Origin: Aradus depressus
Taxonomy: Eukaryota; Arthropoda; Insecta; Hemiptera; Aradidae
Direction: 5' to 3'
NCBI GenBank assembly: GCA_963662175.1
Contig: OY759220.1
Location: forward strand, 42,814,136 to 42,878,135
Length of the DNA: 64,000 nucleotides
The notes below the pieces were generated by a model, which was not told the DNA's origin, searched no databases, and saw only the letters and a list, made by a program, of their open reading frames with translations. The translations under genes were made by a program, and so were the position numbers. Positions within the stretch are counted from its first letter, which is position 1; every line of letters starts with the position of its first letter. Of the stretch, positions 1 to 22,196 are shown piece after piece.

Positions 1-11326
<11,326 letters not shown>

Positions 11327-14300
11327 CAGTCAAAACCCCCCAGGGCTGCTAAACTGAGAGTGGACTAATGACTTGGCCGTCTGAGAGCGGCCCTTGTCGT
11401 TAGTTGGTGCCTCATCCCCCAACAGCCATCCTCCGCAGTTATAACCTCTCTTACAGACCTCCTAGACTCATCTTACCAAAGACCATCAATCAATATTTTC
11501 CTTCTAATTGACATTATCTCAAATGGAGAAGGAAACACTTCTTAGCTCATTTATGGCCGATTTCTTGAATAGAAGGTAAATCGATTTTTAAGATCGAATG
11601 GAGAATCGAAAGAGAAATTTATAAGGACCAGTAAAAAATTCGAATTCAGCCGTTCCCAGACTTTTCTATTTACCCATCCAATTAAATATATGAAAGACAA
11701 ACACCCCCTGATAAGGTAGCTGGTAGATAATATAAATTCATACACAAATATTGCAAGCTTTGAAAAATAAATAACAAATTAAACGAACGTTTAATTCAAA
11801 AATGAAGTAGGCTATTAGTTCATTAAAATGTATTTAGTCCACGAGAGTGTGTCTGTCTTAACACCGCACTAAATGGTGACATGCCTCTCAGCATACGAAA
11901 ACCGATTTGATTATAAAATAAAGAAGAGGGAAGACATCTTGTTTCATCTAACATTTATTTGACCAGGATTTATCATATATAATTCTGTAATCATACAAAA
12001 AAAAATTTTACTTCTAGATATCATCTCTATGTTTAGAAATGGCGGACATCACTTAGTCCTTTCGAAATAACATTTGTCTTATTAATATCATAAACAACTT
12101 TTTTCCAGATAAGTTCCCATAAATTTATGTCACAGATTTGAGAATTTGCTCTTTTTTCTTGTCTAAGATAAACTCGGTTATGTGTGTTTTTTTTTTCTTT
12201 TAGTTTTATTAATATCAAACGCACTCAAAGGTGGGTCGGAAGAATTTTCACTGGTCAGCTTGGGCCTTACTCAATACTTTTATGAATTTATTAAAATAAA
12301 GTACGAATAATTTGCCACTTGTTGAATTATTAATTGTTTATATATGTTTTATTGTAGTTATGGTTATGAATTGTGTACTTTTTTCACAAAATTGGATTTT
12401 ATTTACGCATTTATTCCATGTTTATCTTAAACTGGAAGATGAATTTTGCTAGTAGCCATTAAAAAGACTTTATTTGAGTACCTAATTGTTATCTATAATT
12501 ATGTTTAATGAAATTAATATAAAAATTGTTTTTTTGTATTTTACGTGGACTAGGCGCTCTTATATGATTCATAATTGTACTCTGTACTTGTCCAAATTAG
12601 AAATGTTCAGAAAATTTCATAAAGGAGAGAGAGAGGAACGGTAGAAATCGGCCATGAATATAATTTTGTTGTAAATTGAATTAAAAAAAAAAAAGAGTGC
12701 CTTTTTAAAAAGTCAATTTATAAAAAAAAAAATCAATGGAAAGTCATAATGTTGGCAACATTTGTTATAATTAAGTGTATATTTGATGATGGTCTTTTGG
12801 TAAATTTGTGGACTTTTAGGAAAAGAACAAAAAGTCGCTATAGCCGACTCTTGGAAGTTCCCAAAATGTTTAATGGGAGTTTTATTAACGTAATGTTCTA
12901 AGTGCATCTTTCACAGAACTGCACAAACAGATGTTATAACTGTATATTTCTCATTGCAAACCTCCACCCAAGCTTATTATTTTAAGCACATTATTAACCG
13001 AGATACGTTTATTTCTTATCATAATATTTTCATTATTTCCTTCGTTTATTTCATTGCGCATCTCTCTTCTATATTCTCTCCTTCTGTTATTTATTTATTT
13101 ATATGTAAATTTGTTTTTTATAAGCCGCTTAGAGAATATTCCGAAGGTGCAGTATTTTAATGTACATTTTTTACTTTAGTTTATATTATTTTAAATAATT
13201 TTTATTCAGTTTTATGTATATTATTTCATGTACATTCCAATTTTATTTTATTATTATCTTTATTTTTCTCTCATTTAACGTTACTGGTTTACAGTATATA
13301 AATAAATTTTTTTTGTTTATTTATTTTTTTTATTTACTCCTATTTCATTTATATTTTTTTCTTTTATTTACCTTTTTTTTCGCTTTTCATTTTTTTGTTG
13401 GCGGTGGGATAGGTCACCACAAACTACTCGAAACCCTGGGAGGTAAAAATATATAAGTTTCCCTTGATCTCTTTGAAAAAGGAAAAAAAAAAAATAGATA
13501 AAAAATCTTAAATAATGTTTTAATAAAACATTATTGACTTACTGCAACAAAATGAATTTCGTTTTATTAATCAAAATAATCCGAAAAATAAATTAATCGG
13601 TGGTTCTGTAATAGGGTTTCCATAATTTAATCAATATTCCGCTTATGGGTTGATATCCGAAAGATCTGAAAATGTCTGTTCCTCAATTCGTACAAGAATC
13701 ATTTTCAAATAAAATACTCGTATATCAAACGCATTAAGTTTTTAAAACTATGTTTTTACGACACGTATAAAGTACACATATTTGTTTGTATAAAGTACAC
13801 ATATTGTTTTTACGACACGTATAAAGTACACATATTACTTTTTTGCCATCATTTTCAAAAAAAAATTATTTTTTTTGTTAAAATGTCCCTTTTTTGAACC
13901 ACCTATTCAAAAAAAACTACAGATATTCTTCATTTCGAAGTAATATCTTAAGAACGTTATTTATACCCTTAATACTTCAAACCTTTTAGGTTTGATTTGG
14001 TTCAAATGGTATTTATTAAAATAATAATTATAAATTATTAAGTTAAATAAGGAATTATCTAGTCATGGAATATTTGAAACATCTGTATTTTTCGTCTAAA
14101 CTTCCGAGTTTTACAAAAACATTTTTTGTAATATTCGACATTTTGCGTTATGAGTGAGCCATTACGGTCAAGAGAACTTTGTAATATTATAAAACACAAA
14201 TTTATTGTAAATTTAAAGTTCTAAAATGTATCACTTGATTACTGTGCTAAAAGTTTTTCGTTGTTTTGTGAGTCTGCACCTGTTTTTCTGTACTCGTATA

Positions 14301-15895
14301 TGTCTGTTATACAAAAATCTTGTTGATTTATTTTTATTCGTTGAGAGGAAATTTGCCTCATATTAGAAAGGCAAATGGAATCAAAAGATAATACACAAAA
14401 TGTATCCCTCATTAACATGTTTGGTAAACATGAGACACAATAACTCTAAAACATTATTTTGTATACATAAATCAGCTTTAAAACAAACAAAAAAATCATT
14501 TAACATTTATTAAAACATGGCTAACATCTGTGAGGTACAAAGTTTCAGTGGAATATAACACAGTTAAACTTTCAACTCTTAAGAAAGCGTTAAGTAATAG
14601 GATTAACGCATTCTTAATTTGTCTGCTAGAGATAAAAAGAATATATCACCTGTTTATCTAAAAAAAATACATTAATGATATGTATTTCAAATATCTGCCA
14701 ATCCTACAACAGATATATAATTGCGAAGGCAACATTTTTATGGCACCGAGAATTGCCGTTTAGAATTGTGTGATTTTGTAATTTTATTGTTAAATGTGTT
14801 ATAATTAACTGTTTAATAGAGTTTTATCAATGTCTTGTACCATTGACAAGATGATGAATGTTTTAACTGCACGGCCATTTAAGTTCCATTGAGAGTGATA
14901 CACTAGTTAGGTTGAACAATAGATTTTCAGTAAAGATATTACTGAGGATTCTTTCTGTTTATTAACTATACATATAAGAATGGGAAAACTATTTTACAAG
15001 TTTTCGACAGCAGGATTTAAGTTTATATTTTTTGTACATACAATTTTGCAATTTCCAAAATGTTATTATTTTTTTAAAAACGAGGTTATATATAACCAGT
15101 GGCGGTTACAGGGGGGGGGGGTAAAGCAGAATTACCCCCGGAGACACGAACCACGCGCAAACGTTTGCAGGTATTTGTTTGTGTTCCAAATGGTGTCGGT
15201 ACATCAAAAGAAATTCATTGTTTGTGAGCGTTCGGTGGAGATGGACTTTGTAAGTTTGATGTGTTGATTTGATAAATTCTTTCAATCAGAGGTTTAATAA
15301 TTCAAAATGTTTCTTTAATAAATTTATATATTATTATTTACTGGGTCACATCTAATTTTTAAATACTGAATCAACAACATTTATGGAGTGGAACAACAAA
15401 AAAAGATAACAATGCGGCACTAGCAATAAGTTTTCTTCTAGGTGACATTTTGACAACTGTTTTCTAGTCGGATCGATAGCAAACGTTACTGCAAACATTC
15501 ACAAACATATGGCGGTAATGTTTTTTTGGTGGATATGCACCTTTAGAATAAAGAAATATGCACGTTAAATTGTGAAAGTCGTCCTAGTGATGCGCGAAGG
15601 ACCTTTTGCCGTCTTGCACACAGACTTTAATGTCGTCATTCGTTTACAGACTTAGACTGTTACTCAACCTGTTACTCTTAATAGTTGGAGAGTTGAAAAC
15701 TGAGTACTTTTGTCAGTACAAGAGTTTTTTTTTTTTTTCGCATTGTATGCATACGAGGGCGAACCAGTGAGCCTCCCGCCCATTCTCATCAGCTATCATC
15801 TGTCGAGAACAAGTTTCGGGATATAGATAATCATCTTAGGCAAAATTATATCCAGCTGATCTGAAATGACACGGAACTGCAAATCGAGTACTTTT
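11327..15895. other. ATP2C 3' UTR and AT-rich intergenic sequence
   Basis: After the stop the sequence is AT-rich with several AATAAA motifs. A short local duplication (TTTTTACGACACGTATAAAG) occurs at about 13753-13839. The 13200-13400 stretch is extremely T-rich. CAGTGGCGGTTACAGG near 15102 resembles a transposon end, but I found no partner. No coding exon is recognised. Confidence 0.55.
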
Positions 15896-15896
15896 A

Positions 15897-15963
15897 GGCC
15901 TGTCTCATATTGTGGTCTGGATCAGTGGAGGCCTGTCTCATATTGTGGTCTGGCTCAGTGGCA
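15897..15963 (+). repeat. Direct duplication, ~33-34 bp x 2
   Basis: The phrase 'ggcctgtctcatattgtggt' plus 'ctgg.tcagtgg' occurs twice in direct succession with one base change. Confidence 0.85.
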
Positions 15964-16095
15964 TCTGTAAAATTAACATCTAACACACACAACACCTCTT
16001 ACTACTTACCATTCTCATTATATTCAAAAAGTGAGTATAATCTTTAATTGATCATAAGCCACCATTTTGGATCACTTTTTAAACAATCCTCAGGA

Positions 16096-16191
16096 TCCAG
16101 ACCAAAGTCAGCTGACTGCGAAGGAACTTTTCGAAAAATTCACTCACAAAACACGTCATGTTTACGTTGTTCGGGGTTTTAGGGCGAAAAA
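16096..16191 (+). CDS. Possible terminal exon of unknown gene
   Basis: After a plausible acceptor (AATCCTCAG at 16095) an open frame reads DPDQSQLTAKELFEKFTHKT and then RHVYVVRGFRAKKK before TAA, with AATAAATAAATG following. Composition looks protein-like (charged, amphipathic), unlike the surrounding AT-rich sequence. I do not recognise the family and found no convincing partner exon, so a transposon relic is equally possible. Confidence 0.22.
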
Positions 16192-16996
16192 AAAATAAAT
16201 AAATGAAAAAAAAAAAGCCCAGAAAAACATTTTTTTTTAAAAATGAAAATAGTGTAAGAAATAAACAGGCAAATTGTTAGTAACATGAGGTAGATAAACA
16301 AAAATAAGGAGTAGAACTGCGATTTGATTATCGGTGAGTGGTCCGAAGAGCTACAGAGACCTGAGGATCCTGCAGACGTAACACTCTAAGAGGAGGAATG
16401 GCGACAGAATGAGTCGGATCATTGTGAAGCTCCTTCGGCAAGGAACCGGCCTTATACTCCTCATAAATAAAATCATTGGTAAAAAAAAAATAATAATATT
16501 CCTATCTTAATCTGTTACATTATTATACCATTTAACATTCCTAATAATTCAGTAGACATCTAAAATAGTTGAAGAAATTTTCATAAGACTGTTTTTTTAT
16601 TAAATAATTTTTTTGTTTAATGACAATTTTTTTAATCTTTATTTTTGTTTTTATAACCCTATTTAAGTGTGTTAGAACTATATTCGTTCCTTCTAGTATA
16701 TGCTAAAAACATATTGGTAAATTGTTGGTTTGAACCCATAATAAAATAAATTTAGAAGGTTACCTGCCTTCTTTTCAAAACATTAAACTAGATTGGCAAA
16801 TTTCAATTTGAAGATAATCCATTTCCTAGAAGCATAGATGGGATTCTTAGTCTGTCGTTAAAATTTTGTATTTTCGCTTTGAGACTGCACTGTAGTTCAC
16901 TGTGTTAGAAATGCTTTCATACCAAATTATTTTTCAAAAACCATTTTTTTTTTTGTTGCGCTTTCTGATAATTGTATCATTTTTATTTTTTTTATT

Positions 16997-17125
16997 TAAA
17001 AATTTGAAACCAAAGTTCTAATTTGAAATGCACTTAATTCTGCATTTTTATTTATTTATTTTCTATTTAAAAATTAGAACTAAATGTTCTTATTTGAAAC
17101 GCACTTAATTCTGCATTATTTAAAT
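16997..17125 (+). repeat. Local direct duplication, ~75 bp spacing
   Basis: Two diverged copies of a segment with 'gcacttaattctgcatt' preceded by a 'gttct.atttgaaa' block, at about 16997-17045 and 17070-17120. Non-coding and AT-rich. Confidence 0.6.
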
Positions 17126-17778
17126 TTTAATGGTGCACTGTGATATTGTTAATTTCTCATTGTTTTTATTTATGTTATACTATAATTAGTTTAAAAAATA
17201 TTTATTGATATTAAAATAAATTGTACATCTTACTTTATTTATAAATGAATGTAAAAATGTCTTAAATAATTTTATTTAATTTGTTTTTATCGTGATGAAT
17301 TATATATAGCGGGAACATTTTTTTCCAAATCTGCCATGCTCAATAATTTCAAGTTGAATTTTTGGAATTAAATAAAAGGCCATAAAGTGTAGAAATTATT
17401 ATACATTTTTTCTCTTTTCTGCAAGGACATACTTTTAAAATATAATACAATATAACAGATAAGTATATCTGAAGTCTAAAATATTGTATTTATAATAACA
17501 TAAATAGGATTCGAAATATATAATTTTTATAGGGGGTTTTGAAGTTTTTATTGATACCCCAATTTTTTTTTTGTTATTGCATTTTAATAATGTTCAAATG
17601 CTTATTTATGAGTACGACCAAATGTTACGCTTCCTAAATACGTGAAATTTTCGGCATCGGCAGAGTTGAAAAAGTTGTTCTTTAATGAATAAATATGTAG
17701 ATAATTGGTTGATAGCGAATACCGGATCAGTCCAAAAATGTAATTTTTCAATCAAAATATTTTCACAATTTATAGACT

Positions 17779-17911
17779 AAGATGTTGTCTCTATATTCCC
17801 TTGAATGTGAAGCTAATTTACACCTCCGATAGAGAATCTTTCTTGAAGCGTTCCTTAACCCAGAAAGAAAGCTTTGAAAGGATCCTGCGCTTCGTTAAAG
17901 AGGAAGGAGAT
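17779..17911 (+). CDS. Possible internal exon of unknown gene
   Basis: An open frame ends in a perfect AG|GTAAGT donor (17910-17916) and reads PLNVKLIYTSDRESFLKRSL followed by TQKESFERILRFVKEEGDR. The acceptor (TTTATAG at 17778) is weak. The peptide is charged and free of low complexity. It could be an exon of a gene not otherwise visible, a pseudogene, or part of an old transposon. I do not recognise the family. Confidence 0.28.
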
Positions 17912-18799
17912 AGGTAAGTATGTGGTTATGTTCATAATCCACCTCTGCAACCAATCCTTTAAAATTATTTATTCATGCACAGCACTGAAATTACTTGTTT
18001 TCTACCTGATGTACGTCTTAGCTAAACAAAAAAAACTATAAAAATATGAATTGGCTCAAAAAATAAGTTGAATTTATTCTTGAGAAACACTGTAGTTGCA
18101 GGGAGAACTCTGGGATTATAATTTGAATTTTTTTTAACTATTCCGGTTTCTGTTATCAACACTAGTTGCATAATTATATATTTAAGATAGATATCTTCTG
18201 GTATATTGTTTTTCACAAATTAATGTACTATAGATAAATAATAAATAAAAAAAAGTTCAATTTGTGAACATTTCTCTTGTTAAATGTGTATTATTGTATT
18301 AAAAGTCACATTTTACAAAGGAACTCTGAAAAGTTCTTTTATTAAAATTTACATAATCTTTCACTATGGAAAATAAATAGATAAATTTACATGTAAAATG
18401 TTTTTATTCCTCAAAAGTTTTCTCTTATTAATCGTATAATTATTTTTACTTACCCAGCTGAATTTTGATTCGATAACTCGTGATAGAAAATATGTATCGA
18501 TATGAAATTTTATGTATGCTAATGGGGTGAATGCATATAAATTTGTATATACCTATTGGTCGAAATCTAAACAAAAAATATTTTTATCAAATTTTCACGG
18601 AGGAAAAATGTCTGCGATTTGTTCCCAAACATTCGTTCTTTTTTTTTTTCTCTAGCGTCAGAAATTTTTGAAAAATTACCTCGGGAGGTGTTTTAAATGG
18701 GGGGTGCTAAGAAAGAGCCCTCGGTGACCACGCGACTACTCATCCTATCCAATTTTGTTAAATAGCATTGAACCAATTTTGCATATTGATTGAAGTGCG

Positions 18800-19690
18800 G
18801 TAGGGCTCCAAAATTGATTTTCTACAAAATGATCTACCTGAGCTTCTTGAAGATGTTCCAGAGCTTCTGAAAGCAAACAATCTATCAACATGATGGAGAC
18901 CCACAGCACTTCTATCAATATGCGAAACTGCTCAGACTCTTAACAAAATTTGAGTTGTCGCGTGGCCACTGAGGTCTTTAGATCTTGCGGCCAAGGTTTA
19001 TTCTTTAGGGGTTTCTATAGGACAGAACTGGAAAATGGAGATGACTTGAGGCCAGAGATGGGCATAATCGTAATCAATGATTACATGATTACAGAGAAAA
19101 TAAAACTTAATCATCATTGCTATTTTATACTTGATACTATCACACTGTGAATCTAGCTAAAATGAAACATGATTATAATCGTAATCAGAAATCGTGATTA
19201 CGATTGCAATCATGTAATCATAAAATCATAATCAAGTAATCATGTAATCACAATTACTGTAATCGGGGGATTTCGTGGGTATCAAATTTAAAAAAAATGG
19301 TAATAGCACGTTGGTTACGTAATAAACTTAAAAGAAATTACTTATTAGTGTAAAAAAATAAAACAATTTAAAATGAAAAGAAATCGAAGGCGATGGTTTG
19401 CGCTGTGTAATCATGTGTACATTGTGATTATGATTTCATGATACTCGATTACCATCATAATCATGGCCGTGATTACGATTACAATCGTGTAATCAAGTAA
19501 TCACCTTTTTTTTTTATTATAATCGTAATCATAATCGTAATCTTAATCATTGATCATGATTATGCCCATCTCTGCTTGAGGCGATGTATAGATAAAGCAA
19601 CACTAAGATGGATGGAAATATTATCGTTCAACGTTACGGTAGATTCGATGAGGAAATGAACACCCGGAACTAAGGTGAGCAGTTTTTGCA
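18800..19690 (+). pseudogene. Decayed DDE transposase (Tc1/mariner-type, insect 'FLQN..LPELLEDVP' family), split by a MITE
   Basis: Before the MITE: FLQNDLPELLEDVPELL, a frameshift, then QHDGDPQHFYQYAKLLR. The combination of an LPELLEDVP block with a QHDGxPxHF block carrying the second catalytic Asp is characteristic of a common insect DDE transposase family. After the MITE a weaker trace reads RYGRFDEEMNTRN. Stops and at least one frameshift make it dead. A hAT-type MITE at 19053-19574 interrupts it with a target duplication, so the transposase relic is the older layer. Its own ends were not located. Confidence 0.72.
19053..19574. mobile_element. hAT-type MITE with 8-bp target duplication
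   Basis: Terminal inverted repeats CAGAGATGGGCATAATC and GATTATGCCCATCTCTG at the exact ends, flanked by an 8-bp duplication CTTGAGGC (19045-19052 and 19575-19582). The interior is built from repeated AATCGTAATC/GATTACGATT words and can fold extensively on itself. Eight-base duplications and CAG termini point to the hAT superfamily. There is no transposase, so it is non-autonomous. Confidence 0.88.
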
Positions 19691-19716
19691 TTCAGAAGCT
19701 TTATAATAGTTTATAA

Positions 19717-20982
19717 TCTATATTAATAAAGCTGAAACGGGGTTTGTTTGTTTGTATGTATGTATGTTTGTTCCAGCATCACGCCCAAACCGCTGGACGG
19801 ATTTTTATGAAACTGCCCATGTAGCATTCTTTTGAGCCCGATTAAATAATAGGCGATGTGGCGTCCCAAAATTTTGATCGGGAGGGGGGGTTGTAAGGGT
19901 GGCCTAAGTATAAAAATAGTGCTAACTCATTAACTAATGGTCAAATTGTCATGAAATTTCACACGTAGTCTTTTTAAAAGCCAAACAGGAAAAAAGGTGT
20001 GTAGCGTCCCAAAGTTTTGAACGGGAGGGGGGGTTGTGGGGGGGCCTAAGTATAAATATAGAGCTAACTCATTAACTAATGGGCGAATCGTCATGAAATT
20101 TCACATGTAGTATTTTTAAAAGCCAAATAGGAAATAAAGGTGTGTGGCGTCCCAAAGTTTTGAACGGGAGGGGGGGTTGTGGGGGGGCCTAAGTATAAAT
20201 ATAGAGCTAACTCATTAACTAATGGGCGAATCGTCATGAAATTTCACATGTAGTATTTTTAAAAGCCAAATAGGAAAAAAAGGTGTGTGGCGTCCCAAAG
20301 TTTTGAACGGGAGGGGGGGTTGTGGGGGGGCCTAAGTATAAATATAGAGCTAACTCTTTAACAGTTGGTCGCATTGTCACGAAGTTTCACATGTAGTATT
20401 CCTGAAGACCAAATAAAGAAATAGGCGGTGTGACGGCTCAAAATGTTTTACGGGAGGGGGGGTAGTGGGGGGGCCTAAGTATAAATATAGAGCTAACTCA
20501 TTAACTAATGGGCGAATCGTCATGAAATTTCACATGTAGTATTTTTAAAAGCCAAATAGGAAAAAAAGGTGTGTGGCGTCCCAAAGTTTTGAACGGGAGG
20601 GGGGGTTGTGGGGGGGCCTAAGTATAAATATAGAGCTAACTCATTAACTAATGGTCGAATTGTCATGAAATTTCACATGTAGTATTCCTAAAGGTCAAAT
20701 AGAAATATTAGGTGTGTGACGGCCCAAAATTTTGAACAGGAAGGAGGGTTGTGGGGGGGGGCTAAATATACATATAGAGTTAGCTCATTAACGGTTGGTC
20801 GTATTGTCACGAAATTTCGCATATATTATTCCTGAAGGTCAAATAGAAAAATAAGGAGTGTGGCGTCCCGAAGTTTTGAACGGGTGGCGGGGTTGAGGGG
20901 GGGGGACTAAGTATAAATATAGAGCTAGCTCATTAACGGTTGATCGTATTGTCATGAATCGGATTGTCATGAATTTCACATG
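19717..20982 (+). repeat. Copy 1: Helitron left end and A-repeat array
   Basis: The left terminal unit carries (TTTG)n/(TATG)n, 'catcacgcccaaaccgctgg' and 'catgtagcattc', followed by about seven units of ~143 bp. Each unit has 'tggcgtcccaaagttttgaa', a GGGAGGGGGGGTTGTGGGGG G-tract, 'cctaagtataaatatagagc' and 'atgaaatttcacatgtagta'. The terminal unit and the A units share the same word order, so A appears to have grown from the element's own left end. The regular G-runs could form G-quadruplexes. Confidence 0.85.
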
Positions 20983-22084
20983 TAGTAGTAGTAACTATGT
21001 ATTCGCTGTGGGGTTCACTGTTGCAAGACATTTACTAGCTGTGATGTCCAGCGTTCCTAATATCGTACTAGCTGTGGGGTCCGCTGTTGCAAGGTACTTA
21101 CTAGCTGTAGTGCTCAGCCCCAGCGTTCCTAACTATGTACTGGCTGTGGGGTTCGCTGTTGCAAGGCACCTATAAGACATTTACTAGCTGTAATGCCCAG
21201 CGTTTCTAATTACGTACTAGCTGTGGGGTCTGCTGTTGCAAGGCGCTAGCAGTGTGGCCCAGCGTATTTCACTCGTAGGTACTAGCTGTGGGGTCCGCCG
21301 TTGCAAAACTCATACTAGCTGTGATACCCTGTGGTTCTAACTACATACTATCTGTGGGGTTCGCAGTTGCAAGGCACCTACTACCTGTAGGGCCCAGCGT
21401 TCCTAAAAACGTACTAGCTGTGGTGTCCGTCGTTGCAAAAGCATACTAGCTGTGATGCCCAGGGTTCCTAATATCGTACTAGCTGTGGGGTCCGTTGTTG
21501 CAAGGCATTTACTAGCTGTAGTGCCCAGCGTTCCTAACTTCGTACTAGCTGTGGGGTCCGTTGTTGCAAGGCATTTACTAGCTGTAGTGCCCAGCGTTCC
21601 TAACTATGTACTAGCTGTGAAGTTCGCTGTTGCAAAGCACTTACTAACTGTAATGCCCAGCGTATTTAACTACATACTAGCTGTGGGGTCCGCTGTTGCA
21701 AGGCACTTAATAGCTGTGATGCCCAGCGTTCCTAACTTCGTACTAGCTGTGGGGTCCGCTGTTGCGAGGCACATACTAGATGTGGTGACCAGCGTTCCTA
21801 ACTACGTACTAGCTGTTGGGTCCGCCGTCGCAAGGCACATACTAGCTATGATGCCCAGCATTCCCAACTACGTACTAGCTGTGGTGCTCAGCGTTGCAAG
21901 CCACATACTAGCTGTGGTCACAAACGTTCTTAAGTACGCACTGACTAGGACGTCCAGCGATGCTAAGTATTCACTAGGTGTGGCTTCCGCCGTTGAAAGG
22001 CGCATACTAGCTGTGGTGCCCAGGGGTCCTAAAAACTTACTAGCGTTAGAACAGCTGAAGGACTATAAGTCTTATTCCGTATGA
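20983..22084 (+). repeat. Copy 1: B-repeat minisatellite (33-bp subunits)
   Basis: Alternating 33-bp subunits both begin with a CTAGCTGTgg-like word: one type continues with 'tgcccagcgttcctaacta', the other with 'ggtccgctgttgcaaggcac'. Two subunits make a 66-bp, 22-codon period read as LAVVPSVPNYVLAVGSAVAR plus HL. This gives open frames of 73 and 210 residues (20954-21175, 21452-22084). Because 33 is a multiple of three, one clean frame stays open through the array; that alone is not evidence of a protein. Confidence 0.85.
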
Positions 22085-22169
22085 ATAATTGAAAATTATA
22101 ACATCATGAATGTACTGTCGAGGAACTGAATAGCGTTATAGAAGATATTGGGAGAAAAATCAAAGTTCC

Positions 22170-22196
22170 CCGGGCAACGCCGGGTATAACTGCTAT
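22170..22196 (+). other. Copy 1: internal Helitron-like 3' hairpin, altered terminus
   Basis: CCCCGGGCAACGCCGGG hairpin followed by TATAACTGCTATAG, where the array's outer end has TATTACTGCTAG. Sequence continues straight into C repeats. The same altered junction occurs near 27867-27895 and 35647-35675. Confidence 0.75.

Noticed and set aside
13214..13456. 80-residue Phe/Ile-rich ORF
   Set aside because: Arises from a T-rich low-complexity tract; no start context or splice evidence.
15102..15125. CAGTGGCGGTTACAGG as a transposon terminal repeat
   Set aside because: It resembles DNA transposon ends, but no inverted partner or target duplication was found nearby.
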